Source: JAAELZ01 sp047639475 (GTDB lineage Bacteria > Pseudomonadota > Gammaproteobacteria > Arenicellales > Poriferihabitantaceae). From it: a DNA stretch of 22,361 nt. Below the pieces are notes generated by a model. That model saw only the letters and a list, made by a program, of their open reading frames with translations. It was not told where the DNA came from and searched no databases. The stretch covers positions 1 to 22,361 of the forward strand of contig JBLIOD010000049.1 of assembly GCA_047639475.1 (NCBI GenBank), read 5' to 3'. The position numbers and the translations under genes were made by a program. Shown piece by piece: positions 7,394 through 15,321 of this stretch. Each line of letters begins with the position of its first letter. The stretch's first letter is position 1.

Positions 7394-7678
7394 ATGTACG
7401 CAAGTTCTAGAAAATATGAAATCACCGGATCTGAAGCAGATCTAATTCAACGCGCTGAGCAGGGCTTTTTGCCGGTCATTAAACAAGTCTCGGGCTTTGT
7501 AGACTATTACATTTTTAGTGCAGGGAATAATGTTGTAAACACGGCGAGCATTTTTGAAAGTGCTGCACAAATGCAAGAGTCGGATGAACTCGCCGCAAAA
7601 TGGGTGAGCGAAAATATGGCGTCATTCGTTGTTGGGACGCCTGAAATCACGCAGGGAGAGATCCGGCTTAAGGGTTAG
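7394..7678 (+). CDS. ABM-like dimeric alpha-beta barrel protein
   Basis: This 94-residue protein starts MYASSRKYEITGSEADLI and continues GFLPVIKQVSGFVDYY, an Asn-rich turn, TASIFESAAQMQESDELAAK, WVSENM and a final QGEIRL. This matches the small antibiotic-biosynthesis-monooxygenase-like / dimeric ferredoxin-like fold group. Many members are uncharacterised and may be monooxygenases, cyclases or ligand-binding proteins; the activity cannot be read from sequence. I chose the ATG preceded by GAGGAA at good spacing rather than the upstream in-frame ATG at 7361, which would add an atypical leader. It is the first gene of the unit divergent from the SARP regulator, 77 bp before the methyltransferase. 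Confidence 0.8.
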   Translation: MYASSRKYEITGSEADLIQRAEQGFLPVIKQVSGFVDYYIFSAGNNVVNTASIFESAAQMQESDELAAKWVSENMASFVVGTPEITQGEIRLKG

Positions 7679-7755
7679 AGACATCGATTGTACTGCGACA
7701 GGGCAGTCGCCACCCAAGCCCCTATCCAAGTCCCTAATAACCTGAGAGAAACACG

Positions 7756-8841
7756 ATGAACATGGCACAACAAAATATAAGCATAGAAGGCATTGCCAGC
7801 GATTACAGCCGCTATGCATTGCCTCAATACAATGTAATTCAACATGGCCTCCCCAAAGCCATTGAGCAGCTATTTAAGCCCCTTCAAATAAGCTCTGATA
7901 CGGGCAGCGTGCGCATGGTTGATCTGGGAACGGCAGATGGCGTGAATAGCTTTCCCATTATTGAAGGCTTTGCTAAAACGTTAATAGCGAAGCACACTGA
8001 AACGAGACCTAAATTGTATGTCACCCACGTGGACGTCCCAACATCAGATTTCAAAAGCCTCACCGCCAATATTTACAATCACCCCAATAGCTACCTGCAT
8101 CATTTGGGCGAAGCGTTGGATGTACAACCCAATATCGAGCCAAATTCATTCTATGCGGCTTATGGTGAACCGCATTCTGCTGACGTTGTATTTGCAACAA
8201 CCTGTCTGCATTATGCATCAACCAGTGTAAGCCAAGTAGAGGGGCATGTAGACCCACTGTATGCAAAGGGAGAACAAAAACAGGCTTGGTCGGATTTAAG
8301 CCGAGCAGACCTAGATTTGGTGATGAATCAGGTGCATCGTTCACTGCACACGGGCGGTAAGTTTTGGACTATTGCACCGGCGCATATCTGTGATGAAAGG
8401 ACAGGAAATATAAAGAACCATTGGAATCGTGAGGTATGGGACATCATGATCGAACAACTGACCGCAATGGAGCAAAGTGGCACTGTAGACTCACAGCAAT
8501 GGCAAGAGTTTGTCATACCAGTGCACCAGCGTAAGTTAGATGAGTGGACGCAGTGGTTTTCCTTAAACGCCGATAAATTTAAACTGGAGTATGCGGAAGT
8601 GGCCGAGCTGCCTAATCCTTACCTAGAATTGTTCCTAAAAGACCACCAAGATCTGAATCGTTTCGCGGATGACTACCTAGGCTTTTTTAAATCATGGGCC
8701 GAGAGAATATTGGCCTCACTGGTACCAGAAGAAACCCATCGAACAGCGCTTTATATCAACATGCATAAAGCATTTGAAAGTGATCCACAGAGATTTGCAG
8801 ACGATAATGTGAGTGTTTACGTGGCCGCGACAGCAGTTTGA
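7756..8841 (+). CDS. SABATH-family SAM-dependent methyltransferase
   Basis: This 361-residue protein has the order of motifs of the SABATH family (Methyltransf_7, PF03492), known from plant salicylate, jasmonate, indole-acetate and caffeine methyltransferases. It starts with a Y-x-x-x-A-x-x-Q-like region (YSRYALPQYNVIQHGLP). The SAM-binding segment is VDLGTADGVNSFPII, and the NDLPxNDF equivalent is HVDVPTSDFKSL. The FYAAYGEPHSADVVFATTCL segment leads into HYAS (family SFYxRLFPxxSLHFxxSS), and RSLHTGGKFWTIAP is the GG-loop. It would transfer a methyl group to a carboxyl or N/O group of a small molecule; the substrate is unknown. GAGAGAA precedes the start at ideal spacing. This family is much better known in plants than in bacteria. 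It lies between the ABM-like gene and the imine-reductase-like gene. Confidence 0.85.
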   Translation: MNMAQQNISIEGIASDYSRYALPQYNVIQHGLPKAIEQLFKPLQISSDTGSVRMVDLGTADGVNSFPIIEGFAKTLIAKHTETRPKLYVTHVDVPTSDFKSLTANIYNHPNSYLHHLGEALDVQPNIEPNSFYAAYGEPHSADVVFATTCLHYASTSVSQVEGHVDPLYAKGEQKQAWSDLSRADLDLVMNQVHRSLHTGGKFWTIAPAHICDERTGNIKNHWNREVWDIMIEQLTAMEQSGTVDSQQWQEFVIPVHQRKLDEWTQWFSLNADKFKLEYAEVAELPNPYLELFLKDHQDLNRFADDYLGFFKSWAERILASLVPEETHRTALYINMHKAFESDPQRFADDNVSVYVAATAV

Positions 8842-8911
8842 TTACCCAATTGACGTTCATGCTATATAATGAGATTAAGAAATTTTTACAAAACTAAATA
8901 AGGGCAATGCA

Positions 8912-9775
8912 ATGAAAAAAATATCAGTAATCGGCCTCGGCTCAATGGGCAGCGCGCTGGCCAATACACTATTACAAAATGGCTATGCAGTAACCGTGTG
9001 GAACCGATCAATTGAAAAGACCAAGCCCTTGGCTGCTGCCGGTGCAAACGTCGCAAATTCAGTGGACGACGCGATAGCCACCAGCCCCGCGATAATCACC
9101 TGCATTGTCTCGCATGAGCAAACCATCGAGCTGTTTGAAAGTAGAGGAGATGCTTTAGCCGGTAAAACCATTATCGAACTTAGCACCGGCGGTGCCACCG
9201 AAGCCGATGAGTTGGCGAGCTTATTATCGAAGCATAATGCAGCTTGGCTGATAGGCATTATTAACGCCTACCCGACCGCCATAGGTAATCCAGAAACGGT
9301 GTTAACTATTGTGGGCGAAGCCGAGATCTGGGAACAACAGCAAGCTGCTATTAAGACCCTGGGTGGCAGCTCTGCCCACGTAGGCACAGAAGCCGGCATG
9401 CTGGCAGCGCTTTTCGCGGCGTTGTTTACCACCCGGCAAGGATTTATGTTTGGCATGATGTATGGCGCGCTGGTTTGTAAAAAAGCCGGTATTCCCTTGG
9501 ACGTGTTTGCAAAACAAGTGCCCGTGACCATGGGTGTTTTACCCAGCTATCATCAATATTTCGCGGACACCGTTCCAGAAGGAAAATTCGATAATCCGCC
9601 GGCGACTATGACAACTTATGCCGCGGCATTGGATGACGTGTTGAGTACTTTCAAGGCGACCGGTGCGCCTGATGAGCTACCTCAACTCTTTAGTGACTTA
9701 GCTCATCAGGGGATAGATGCTGGCCTGCAAGATAAAGCGCTAACCGCCTTAGTGGAGCTGCTTGGGGCTAAGTAG
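8912..9775 (+). CDS. imine-reductase-like NAD(P)-dependent oxidoreductase
   Basis: This 287-residue protein has an N-terminal Rossmann domain of the beta-hydroxyacid dehydrogenase superfamily (ISVIGLGSMGSALANTLLQ, then VTVWNRSIEKTKPL; Arg after Asn in the loop favours NADPH). The helical C-terminal domain GMLAALFAALFTTRQGFMFG, MYGALVCKKAGIP lacks the catalytic Lys (family GxxxKxxNN) of 3-hydroxyisobutyrate dehydrogenases. That absence and the domain pattern point to the imine reductase / reductive aminase group, which reduces C=N bonds, often in secondary metabolism. The native substrate is unknown. It follows the SABATH gene by 70 bp in the same direction; an extended -10-like TGCTATATA in that gap could add a second promoter. 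Confidence 0.82.
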   Translation: MKKISVIGLGSMGSALANTLLQNGYAVTVWNRSIEKTKPLAAAGANVANSVDDAIATSPAIITCIVSHEQTIELFESRGDALAGKTIIELSTGGATEADELASLLSKHNAAWLIGIINAYPTAIGNPETVLTIVGEAEIWEQQQAAIKTLGGSSAHVGTEAGMLAALFAALFTTRQGFMFGMMYGALVCKKAGIPLDVFAKQVPVTMGVLPSYHQYFADTVPEGKFDNPPATMTTYAAALDDVLSTFKATGAPDELPQLFSDLAHQGIDAGLQDKALTALVELLGAK

Positions 9776-9962
9776 CAAGAAAGGAGGGAAGGGGCACCCC
9801 TTAGCGGCTAGTTGTGACAGCAGCGGGCAAGGGTTTGCAACTGCCTCACTTCAGTATTAGTAAAACTAACACGTATGAATAATTCTTATCGTTTGTAGAA
9901 AGGGGCTCACAAGGTAATATGCCTTTTTTCAGATAAAACACTTACGACAAGGGGACACGACT

Positions 9963-10683
9963 ATGAGCGAACCCAAATCTTTTCCAACCCAACAACAAGG
10001 AAAATACTATCATACAGAGGGAGGGTCAGAAACTGAGATTACGTTTAAGTATGGTTTCGAGTTACCTGAATTCGCGATGTTTCCCTTGCTTGATAACCCC
10101 GCAGCAGTATCAAAGTTGCAGGATATGTATAGAGATTATCTTGATGTTGTTGCCACCGATAAAATGTGTGCCTTGTTGGGCGGTCTAGATTACCGCGCCA
10201 GCCCAGATTGGCTTGCTCTGCTGGGCTATTCACCAGAGGGCTTGGCAAGAAGCCAACCACAAATCCATCGACTTTCTCAGAGAAGTCGCTAATGAATATA
10301 ACGCTGATATTCCAGAGATACTCATTCAGGGGCTGATTGGCCCGCGCGGTGATGCCTATTCGAAGAACCTGACCATCACCGAAAATGAAGCCGAGGATTA
10401 CCATTCAATTCAACTCGAGACGTTGAAAGAAGCGAATGTTGAATTGGTTTTGGCCATCACCTTTAACAATATTCCAGAATCAATCGGCGTGGCACGTGCT
10501 GCAAAAAACATTGGCTTACCGCTGGCAATATCTCTTTCGTTAGATAGCACTTAAAAATTGAATTCGGGCCCCACACTAGCCGAGAAAATCGCCACGATAG
10601 ACGAAGAAACAGATCAGGCGACAGCGTTCTTTTTAATCAATTTCTCTCATCCCGTGGAATACGAGCCCGCTATCGAATCAGCT
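9963..10683 (+). pseudogene. homocysteine S-methyltransferase family, broken
   Basis: The sequence reads GGSETEITFKYGFELPEFAM, PLLDNP, DYRASPDWLALLGYSPEGLA. It then shifts frame near 10246-10249 (one extra A in ggcaagaagcc restores EANHKSIDFL in the +1 frame) and continues LIQGLIGPRGDAY, EAEDYHSIQLETLKEANVEL, AISLSLDST. A TAA codon at 10552-10554 follows, then in the same frame KLNSGPTLAEKIATIDEE, FFLINFSHPVEYEP. This is the Hcy-binding (PF02574) barrel, whose members move a methyl group from S-methylmethionine or similar donors to homocysteine. The zinc-binding GGCCG-type C-terminus is missing: the gene is cut at about 10683 by IS256-type sequence. Frameshift, nonsense codon and truncation together make it a true pseudogene rather than a sequencing error. 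A purine-rich aagggg precedes the start. Confidence 0.88.
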
Positions 10684-10684
10684 G

Positions 10685-10828
10685 ACTGGAGAAATGGGGG
10701 ATGCGCTGAGTGTGCTAGTGGGTCCGTCAGCGACTGGGTTATCATCAAGCACAGTAAGCAAACTCAAAACAACGTGGTCTCTGGAGTACAAGGATTGGAA
10801 TAAAGAACGTTTAGATCAAGATCGATGA
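10685..10828 (+). mobile_element. IS256-family transposase fragment
   Basis: In a different frame from the flanking pseudogene, the DNA reads TGEMGDALSVLVGPSATGLS, SSTVSKLKTTWSLEYKDWNK, ERLDQDR and then stops. This matches the region of Mutator/IS256 transposases (PF00872) before the second catalytic Asp, where families read TGxMxEALxxLLGxxAxGLS followed by SxISRLKxxWxxEYxxWxxRDL. Only about 47 of roughly 400 residues remain; no terminal inverted repeats are recognisable. It begins exactly where the homocysteine methyltransferase homology ends, so it probably marks an old insertion followed by deletion. Confidence 0.82.
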
Positions 10829-10832
10829 ATCA

Positions 10833-10973
10833 ATGTTTGCCATGGACCCCTACAAATTTGAGCAACTCGTCGTCGACCTTTTGTTCAGTATGGGCTACGG
10901 CGGTTCTCGAAGTGAAGCAGCTCAAGTCACCAAGAAGTCAAACGATGAAGGTATCGACCGAATAATATTCTGA
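10833..10973 (+). pseudogene. Mrr-type restriction endonuclease fragment
   Basis: The frame starts MFAMDPYKFEQLVVDLLFSM and continues GYGGSRSEAAQVTKKSNDEG, IDRIIF, then stop. This is the start of the Mrr catalytic domain (PF04471: PxxFExLVxxLLxxMGYGGS ... GDxGIDGII), an enzyme class that cuts methylated foreign DNA. The catalytic Asp of GIDG survives as GID, but the following QAK motif and the N-terminal winged-helix region are absent. It begins 5 bp after the IS256 fragment ends. Non-functional by truncation. Confidence 0.82.
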
Positions 10974-10993
10974 AAGCCCATTAATGTAAGTAA

Positions 10994-11019
10994 AAAAACC
11001 GCCCATCGAGGCGGTTTTT
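10994..11019. terminator. bidirectional rho-independent terminator
   Basis: A 10-bp stem (aaaaaccgcc / ggcggttttt) with a 6-nt loop has A and T tracts on both sides. It lies about 110 bp beyond the stop of the minus-strand sensor kinase and is best read as the terminator of the two-component operon. It also separates that operon from the pseudogene cluster. Confidence 0.82.
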
Positions 11020-11128
11020 AATGCGTATGCCTAACGCTTTGATTTAACTTCCGCTTTTCGATCTAAGCGTAGAATGAACACTTTGAGTATAGAAAAGACG
11101 GTCGAATATCACCACCATTCCCTCTAAT

Positions 11129-13291
11129 CTAGTCCATCGCAGGAAAAGAAACCGAAACCACCACACCCTTGCTGGTATTTCTCATCGTCGCCCGCGCCTC
11201 GTGAAACTCAGAAATTAAGCGCACCACATACAAACCTAAACCCAAGTGAGATTGTTTGGCATCTTTACGCCCCAATGAAACCATCGGTTCAAAAATTCTG
11301 TCTTGTAGTTCAATATCTACTTGTGGCCCGTGATTAGCGACACTGATTATTAACCTTGATGACTTAAGTTTGAGTCGAACGTTTATAGGCTCCGCTTCAT
11401 CACCAAAATGCACGGCATTGTCGATCAACTTATCGAGTAGTTCAGCTATGTGCTCCCCTGACGCCAATACCACTGTCGGCTCGTGGGCTACGACTAAGTC
11501 AAAAGTATGTTTTGGGTATATCGATCTGGCGCCCCCAATATAATCTTCTAACAATCTGCCAAGCGAGATGGGTTCTTTCTCCTCCGATTGCATCGCTTCC
11601 TCCAAATTTGCGGCTTCGGTCAAGCTGGTTAGTATGTGCCGTAAACGGTTGACGCCCGTTTGAGCGCGTTCCATGTACTTGTTATCGCTTAAATTACCTT
11701 GTTCCTGCTCTAGGTTTTGCAAAGACGAGCTCACTACGTTAAGCGGGTTGTTCAATTCATGCGCCAAGGTATCTGGCAAACCTTCAAGGTACTGGGTGTA
11801 ACCCGAAAGCCGCTTTAGCATGCTGGTGATACTACGACCCAGATCACCCAACTCGTCTCTGGGATAGTGCCTGTTCGGGATGAGCAGCTCTTGTACCCGC
11901 CCTTCTCGAGTAATCGCTTGCTCAGTGGTGTCGCGCAAGCGGCCGATTCGCACCGTCAACCGCCACGCAAAAATAATGAGCGTAATCGTGACAAAGGCAA
12001 ACACCAACAAACTGGCTGCTGCCAAGCTTTTTAGCAACTCATACTGCCGGGTTAAAATCGCATTAGAGCTTTGCTCGACCACCACCGCGCCTAAAACGCT
12101 GTTGCCCGATCTAATCGGGTGGCCCGCCATGACAATTTTAACCTTGTCGTCAACACTACGCCTTGTGGCCGCCTTAGGTGAACCATCTAATACATCTAGT
12201 ACCATCTGATCTCTTCGCACTGTTAGATCAGATGCCAAGTCTTCAAATTTCACATTGGGTCGTCGAAGCAAATTATCCATCTTTTCTGAGAGACGTCGTT
12301 TGAACTTGTCGAACGCAGTTTTCGGTTCGGGCAGCTCATCGGCTACCGCAATAGGCGGTGAAAGGCCCCCCACAACTGCGCGCACCTGTTGTTGGTTATC
12401 CAATATCCAAATACGGGAGTTCGGCTGATTTAGGCCACGCAATAAACTGGTTAATTCAGGAGACGTAAGCAACACCCGACCTAATTGATTATCTTCAGCA
12501 AGGGGGTAAGTGGAAATTTGAGATTTAAGCTCTCTTGTTTCTGCATCATCGACATCGATAACCGTAAAACCTAAACGGCTATATTGACTGACCAAGTAGC
12601 GTGGTAAACGCATCTCAATCGCGTACCCCCCTTCTATTTCTTTTAGCACCGCCACGATGTTACTAACTGGGTCTCCAATTAGCGGTGACTGCCAATCATT
12701 TTGCACCAAGTAGGCGGACATTCTACCCAAGCCTCTCGCTACCAATGTATAGCGGGACAAATTGCCATTGGGATGTTGGATAACGATTCGTAGATGATCG
12801 CCATTGCCGAGTTTTAGACGATCTAAATCTCTAAATACCAAACTCTGATCCGTTACTTCGAACAGTGCATAAAACCAAGCACCTCGATAACCTTTGAGGT
12901 GCATTAATTCAAAATCTTCTGTTTGATAATCCTTATCGCATAGGCGCTGATGGCCTTTGGTGTAACTCACTCTCTCACGCAACACCCGCTCGCCCCAATC
13001 ACTGGAGTCACCATCCAATTGGAGCAACCTGGGCAATTGATAGGCAAATGAATCATTCTTTTCGCCCAAGTATTCGGGCACCCCGGTGTCTTGCTCGAAT
13101 AACTCCGTTCGCTCGTTCAATATAGTGGCTAAGCCACCGGCAGTAAGCAGCAGTGCATCCTTTTGACCCTGCAATAGAAACTCCTTCATTTCTTGGATAT
13201 ATTGGTTACCCATCCAAGGAATGGTAAACATCGCCAGCACCAACCAAATTAGCTTGGTGCGAATACTGAGATATCTAAACCACTTTAACAT
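11129..13291 (-). CDS. pdsS: sensor histidine kinase, dedicated-sortase-system type
   Basis: This 720-residue sensor has one membrane segment near residues 13-30, a long extracytoplasmic domain (about 35-420), a second segment near 424-444 and HAMP (about 445-500). The phospho-acceptor helix LPDTLAHELNNPLNVVSSSL has its His near 511; the ATPase domain has N box LLDKLIDNAVHFG and G2 SHLGLGLYVV. The H box reads HELNNP rather than the usual HELRTP. Overall layout, length and pairing with the upstream regulator resemble the 'proteobacterial dedicated sortase system' histidine kinase (TIGR03785), which is normally next to a class of sortase and its single target. No sortase or target lies between it and the terminator at 10994-11019. 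The symbol is tentative. It is in an operon with the regulator, 31 bp downstream of it. Confidence 0.8.
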   Translation of the reverse strand: MLKWFRYLSIRTKLIWLVLAMFTIPWMGNQYIQEMKEFLLQGQKDALLLTAGGLATILNERTELFEQDTGVPEYLGEKNDSFAYQLPRLLQLDGDSSDWGERVLRERVSYTKGHQRLCDKDYQTEDFELMHLKGYRGAWFYALFEVTDQSLVFRDLDRLKLGNGDHLRIVIQHPNGNLSRYTLVARGLGRMSAYLVQNDWQSPLIGDPVSNIVAVLKEIEGGYAIEMRLPRYLVSQYSRLGFTVIDVDDAETRELKSQISTYPLAEDNQLGRVLLTSPELTSLLRGLNQPNSRIWILDNQQQVRAVVGGLSPPIAVADELPEPKTAFDKFKRRLSEKMDNLLRRPNVKFEDLASDLTVRRDQMVLDVLDGSPKAATRRSVDDKVKIVMAGHPIRSGNSVLGAVVVEQSSNAILTRQYELLKSLAAASLLVFAFVTITLIIFAWRLTVRIGRLRDTTEQAITREGRVQELLIPNRHYPRDELGDLGRSITSMLKRLSGYTQYLEGLPDTLAHELNNPLNVVSSSLQNLEQEQGNLSDNKYMERAQTGVNRLRHILTSLTEAANLEEAMQSEEKEPISLGRLLEDYIGGARSIYPKHTFDLVVAHEPTVVLASGEHIAELLDKLIDNAVHFGDEAEPINVRLKLKSSRLIISVANHGPQVDIELQDRIFEPMVSLGRKDAKQSHLGLGLYVVRLISEFHEARATMRNTSKGVVVSVSFPAMD

Positions 13292-13322
13292 CGTTATGTT
13301 TATCGGATGTTAAATCAAAGAC

Positions 13323-14018
13323 TCAATCGTTATGCCAGCGATAGCCCACGCCAAAAACGGTTTCAATATGGGAAAAGCTGTCATCCACTTGCTTAAACTT
13401 TTTCCGAATACGCCGGATATAACCATTAATGGTGTTTTTCTCAACGTAGCTTTGCTTAGTGACTTGCATTAACGCATCGTAAGATTTCACGGTACCCGGT
13501 TGCCGGGCCAATGCTTCAACAACCCAAAACTCGGTTAAGGTGAGATTTAAAGCGTGACCTTTCCAGCTGACGGTAAGGCTTGCTTCATCCAAATAAAGTT
13601 CGCCCATTTTTAAGGCTGTCGGCCCTTCATTGGCAGTAGAGACTGTGCTGGCAATACGAAATAGCGATGAGATCCTAACCCCTAAAAACTGGAGATTAAC
13701 GGGCTTAGTTATATAGTCCCAAGCGTCTAACCTTAAGCCTGAAACACGATCAATATCGCTGTTACGGGCGGTTAAAAATATTATGGGTAACTGCGGACTA
13801 CGTTGACGTAAATCTCTACAAATATCAAAGCCGCCATCCATTTCGTCCTCTAGCATGATATCCAAAATAGCTAAATCAGGTAATGATCGGCTAAATCCTG
13901 CCAATGCATCGGGTTTATTGGCATAAACGACGACTTCATAGCCCTGCGCTTTTAAAGCGTCAGCATAGTTCTCTCGTTGGTTAGCATCGTCTTCAACGAT
14001 AGCAATGGTTCTGGGCAT
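13323..14018 (-). CDS. pdsR: OmpR-family response regulator, dedicated-sortase-system type
   Basis: This is a 231-residue regulator. The receiver domain begins RTIAIVEDDANQRENYADAL, has the phospho-acceptor Asp near 53 in LAILDIMLEDEMDGGFDICR, the Thr of FLTARNSD and the Lys near 105 in DYITKP. The C-terminal winged helix (about 135-230) has LTLTEFWVVEALARQPGTVK, then NTINGYIRRIRKKF and FGVGYRW. IAIVEDD followed by RENYADAL and the GGFDIC segment is characteristic of TIGR03787, the marine sortase-system regulator. It deviates from the usual GADDYLTK with DAWDYITK. It is first gene of a two-gene operon with the sensor. Its expected target would be a sortase/target locus elsewhere in the genome. 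Confidence 0.82.
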   Translation of the reverse strand: MPRTIAIVEDDANQRENYADALKAQGYEVVVYANKPDALAGFSRSLPDLAILDIMLEDEMDGGFDICRDLRQRSPQLPIIFLTARNSDIDRVSGLRLDAWDYITKPVNLQFLGVRISSLFRIASTVSTANEGPTALKMGELYLDEASLTVSWKGHALNLTLTEFWVVEALARQPGTVKSYDALMQVTKQSYVEKNTINGYIRRIRKKFKQVDDSFSHIETVFGVGYRWHND

Positions 14019-14118
14019 CTTTTTAGCAGTGCGTTAAAGCGAAAATAGTACCATATCCACGCAAATGTTAGCTTAGTTTCGGTGGATTTTGAACTTACGA
14101 AAACCCAATATTATGACC

Positions 14119-14700
14119 TCAATCAGACTTACTAGTCTGTTTCCTGGCTTGGCTAGGCATCTTGCCGTAACAAGATTGATAACATCGACTGTAGTGAGGA
14201 GCAGATTTAAATCCACATGCCAAGGCAATATCGACCACTTTGTCGGTAGTGTTGATCAATAAACGTTGACAGAGTTCCAAACGCAAGCCTAAGTAATAGC
14301 GATTGGGCATAACATTAAGTTTTCTTTGAAAGAGACGTTCGATATGTCTCCTTGAAACATTTAACAAGGCTGCCAAGTCAATAGGGGTAAGTGGCTCCTC
14401 CATATTGGCTTCCATAAGCTCAATACACTCAAGCAAAATAGGGTCGTTAATACCCAATCTCGCTTTAATGCTCATGCCCTGTGGTTCACCCAGCGCGAGG
14501 ACATTGGGGTGAATTAAGTAATCCGAAACCTCGGCCGCAAGCTCAAGGCCAAATTCTCTTTCAATCAGGAATATCACCATATCTAATGGCGCTGCACCCC
14601 CTGAACAAGTTGCTCGGTTGTCGTCAACCTCATAGACATTAAGAGAGGCTACCTGGTTAACATCAAAAGTCCTTGGCTTGTTTTGACATCCTCTAAGCAT
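14119..14700 (-). pseudogene. GlxA-type AraC regulator, N-terminally truncated
   Basis: The frame holds the linker NRATCSGGAAPLDMVIFLIE and a complete AraC helix-turn-helix pair (EPLTPIDLAALLNVSRRHIE, RLFQRKLNVMPNRYYLGLRL, then VVDIALACGFKSAPHYSRCY and GKMPSQARK). GlxA-family regulators are about 320 residues long, with an N-terminal DJ-1/PfpI-like ligand domain. Here that domain is gone: homology starts around FDVNQVASLNVYEVDDN, only about 15 codons after a possible ATG, and upstream DNA on this strand becomes the opposite-strand TetR gene. It could still make a DNA-binding protein without a sensor, but a truncated relic is more likely. The frame also runs on to 14802 without a stop. Confidence 0.7.
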
Positions 14701-14761
14701 TGCTTTGCATTGAGCAAGTACTATGACAAATTCCTTCACTACTCGCAAAAGCACACACAAT

Positions 14762-15298
14762 ATGAGCAGTGACAAAGAAACAACTATTCTAGAAGCCACC
14801 AAAGAAATGGTTAGACAGGGTGGCTATCATAATTTTAGCTTCCGCAATATAGCCACCGCAGTAGGGATAAAGAGTTCATCGGTACATTATCACTTTGCGA
14901 CTAAAGAAGACTTGGGCGCTGCTGTCGCAAAATTCTATACCAACAATTTTATGACCGGATTGGGTGCAGTTGAAGGCGCAAATAGTAAATGTCTAATATC
15001 ACACTATGTGAAAAGCTTTAGACAAACGCTATTAGATGATAAAGGCTTGTGTTTATGCGGTATGTTAGGTGCCGAAATAGCCGCATTGCCAGTGCAAGTT
15101 AAATTACAAACTCAAGGCTTTTTCAATCGCAATATTCAGTGGTTAACCTCTGCCTATCAGGTTTTAGGCAAAGGCGAGGAATCCAAATTTTACGCTGCAC
15201 AGACACTTTCCTTACTTGAAGGGGCCATGGTATTGAGCAATGCAATGGAGAGCATTGAGATTTTCGACCAAGCAACAACCAACGTTATCATCACTTAA
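14762..15298 (+). CDS. TetR-family transcriptional regulator
   Basis: This is a one-domain repressor with the N-terminal TetR helix-turn-helix: TTILEATKEMVRQGGYHNFS, FRNIATAVGIKSSSVHYHFA, TKEDLGAAV. The ligand-binding half includes CLCGMLGAEIAALPVQVK, and the total of about 178 residues is slightly short but complete. I prefer the second ATG (MSSDKETT), which puts about 9 residues before the first helix as usual in TetR proteins; the longer frame begins at 14723. Neither has a clear Shine-Dalgarno. It is immediately followed (23 bp) by the amine oxidase gene, so the pair is probably co-transcribed and the regulator may control the oxidase. Its 5' end overlaps the antisense GlxA-type frame. 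Confidence 0.88.
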   Translation: MSSDKETTILEATKEMVRQGGYHNFSFRNIATAVGIKSSSVHYHFATKEDLGAAVAKFYTNNFMTGLGAVEGANSKCLISHYVKSFRQTLLDDKGLCLCGMLGAEIAALPVQVKLQTQGFFNRNIQWLTSAYQVLGKGEESKFYAAQTLSLLEGAMVLSNAMESIEIFDQATTNVIIT

Positions 15299-15321
15299 AT
15301 CAATAAGGGTAGGGACTAGAT

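Noticed and set aside
9789..9802. Hairpin aaggggcacccctt after the imine-reductase-like gene as a terminator
   Set aside because: The loop would be only 2 nt and no T tract follows; it is more likely a chance palindrome.
10702..10803. In-frame extension of the homocysteine methyltransferase (NGGCAEC...) as its Cys-rich zinc site
   Set aside because: The same bases in another frame give a long, coherent IS256 transposase match, so the Cys residues are accidental.
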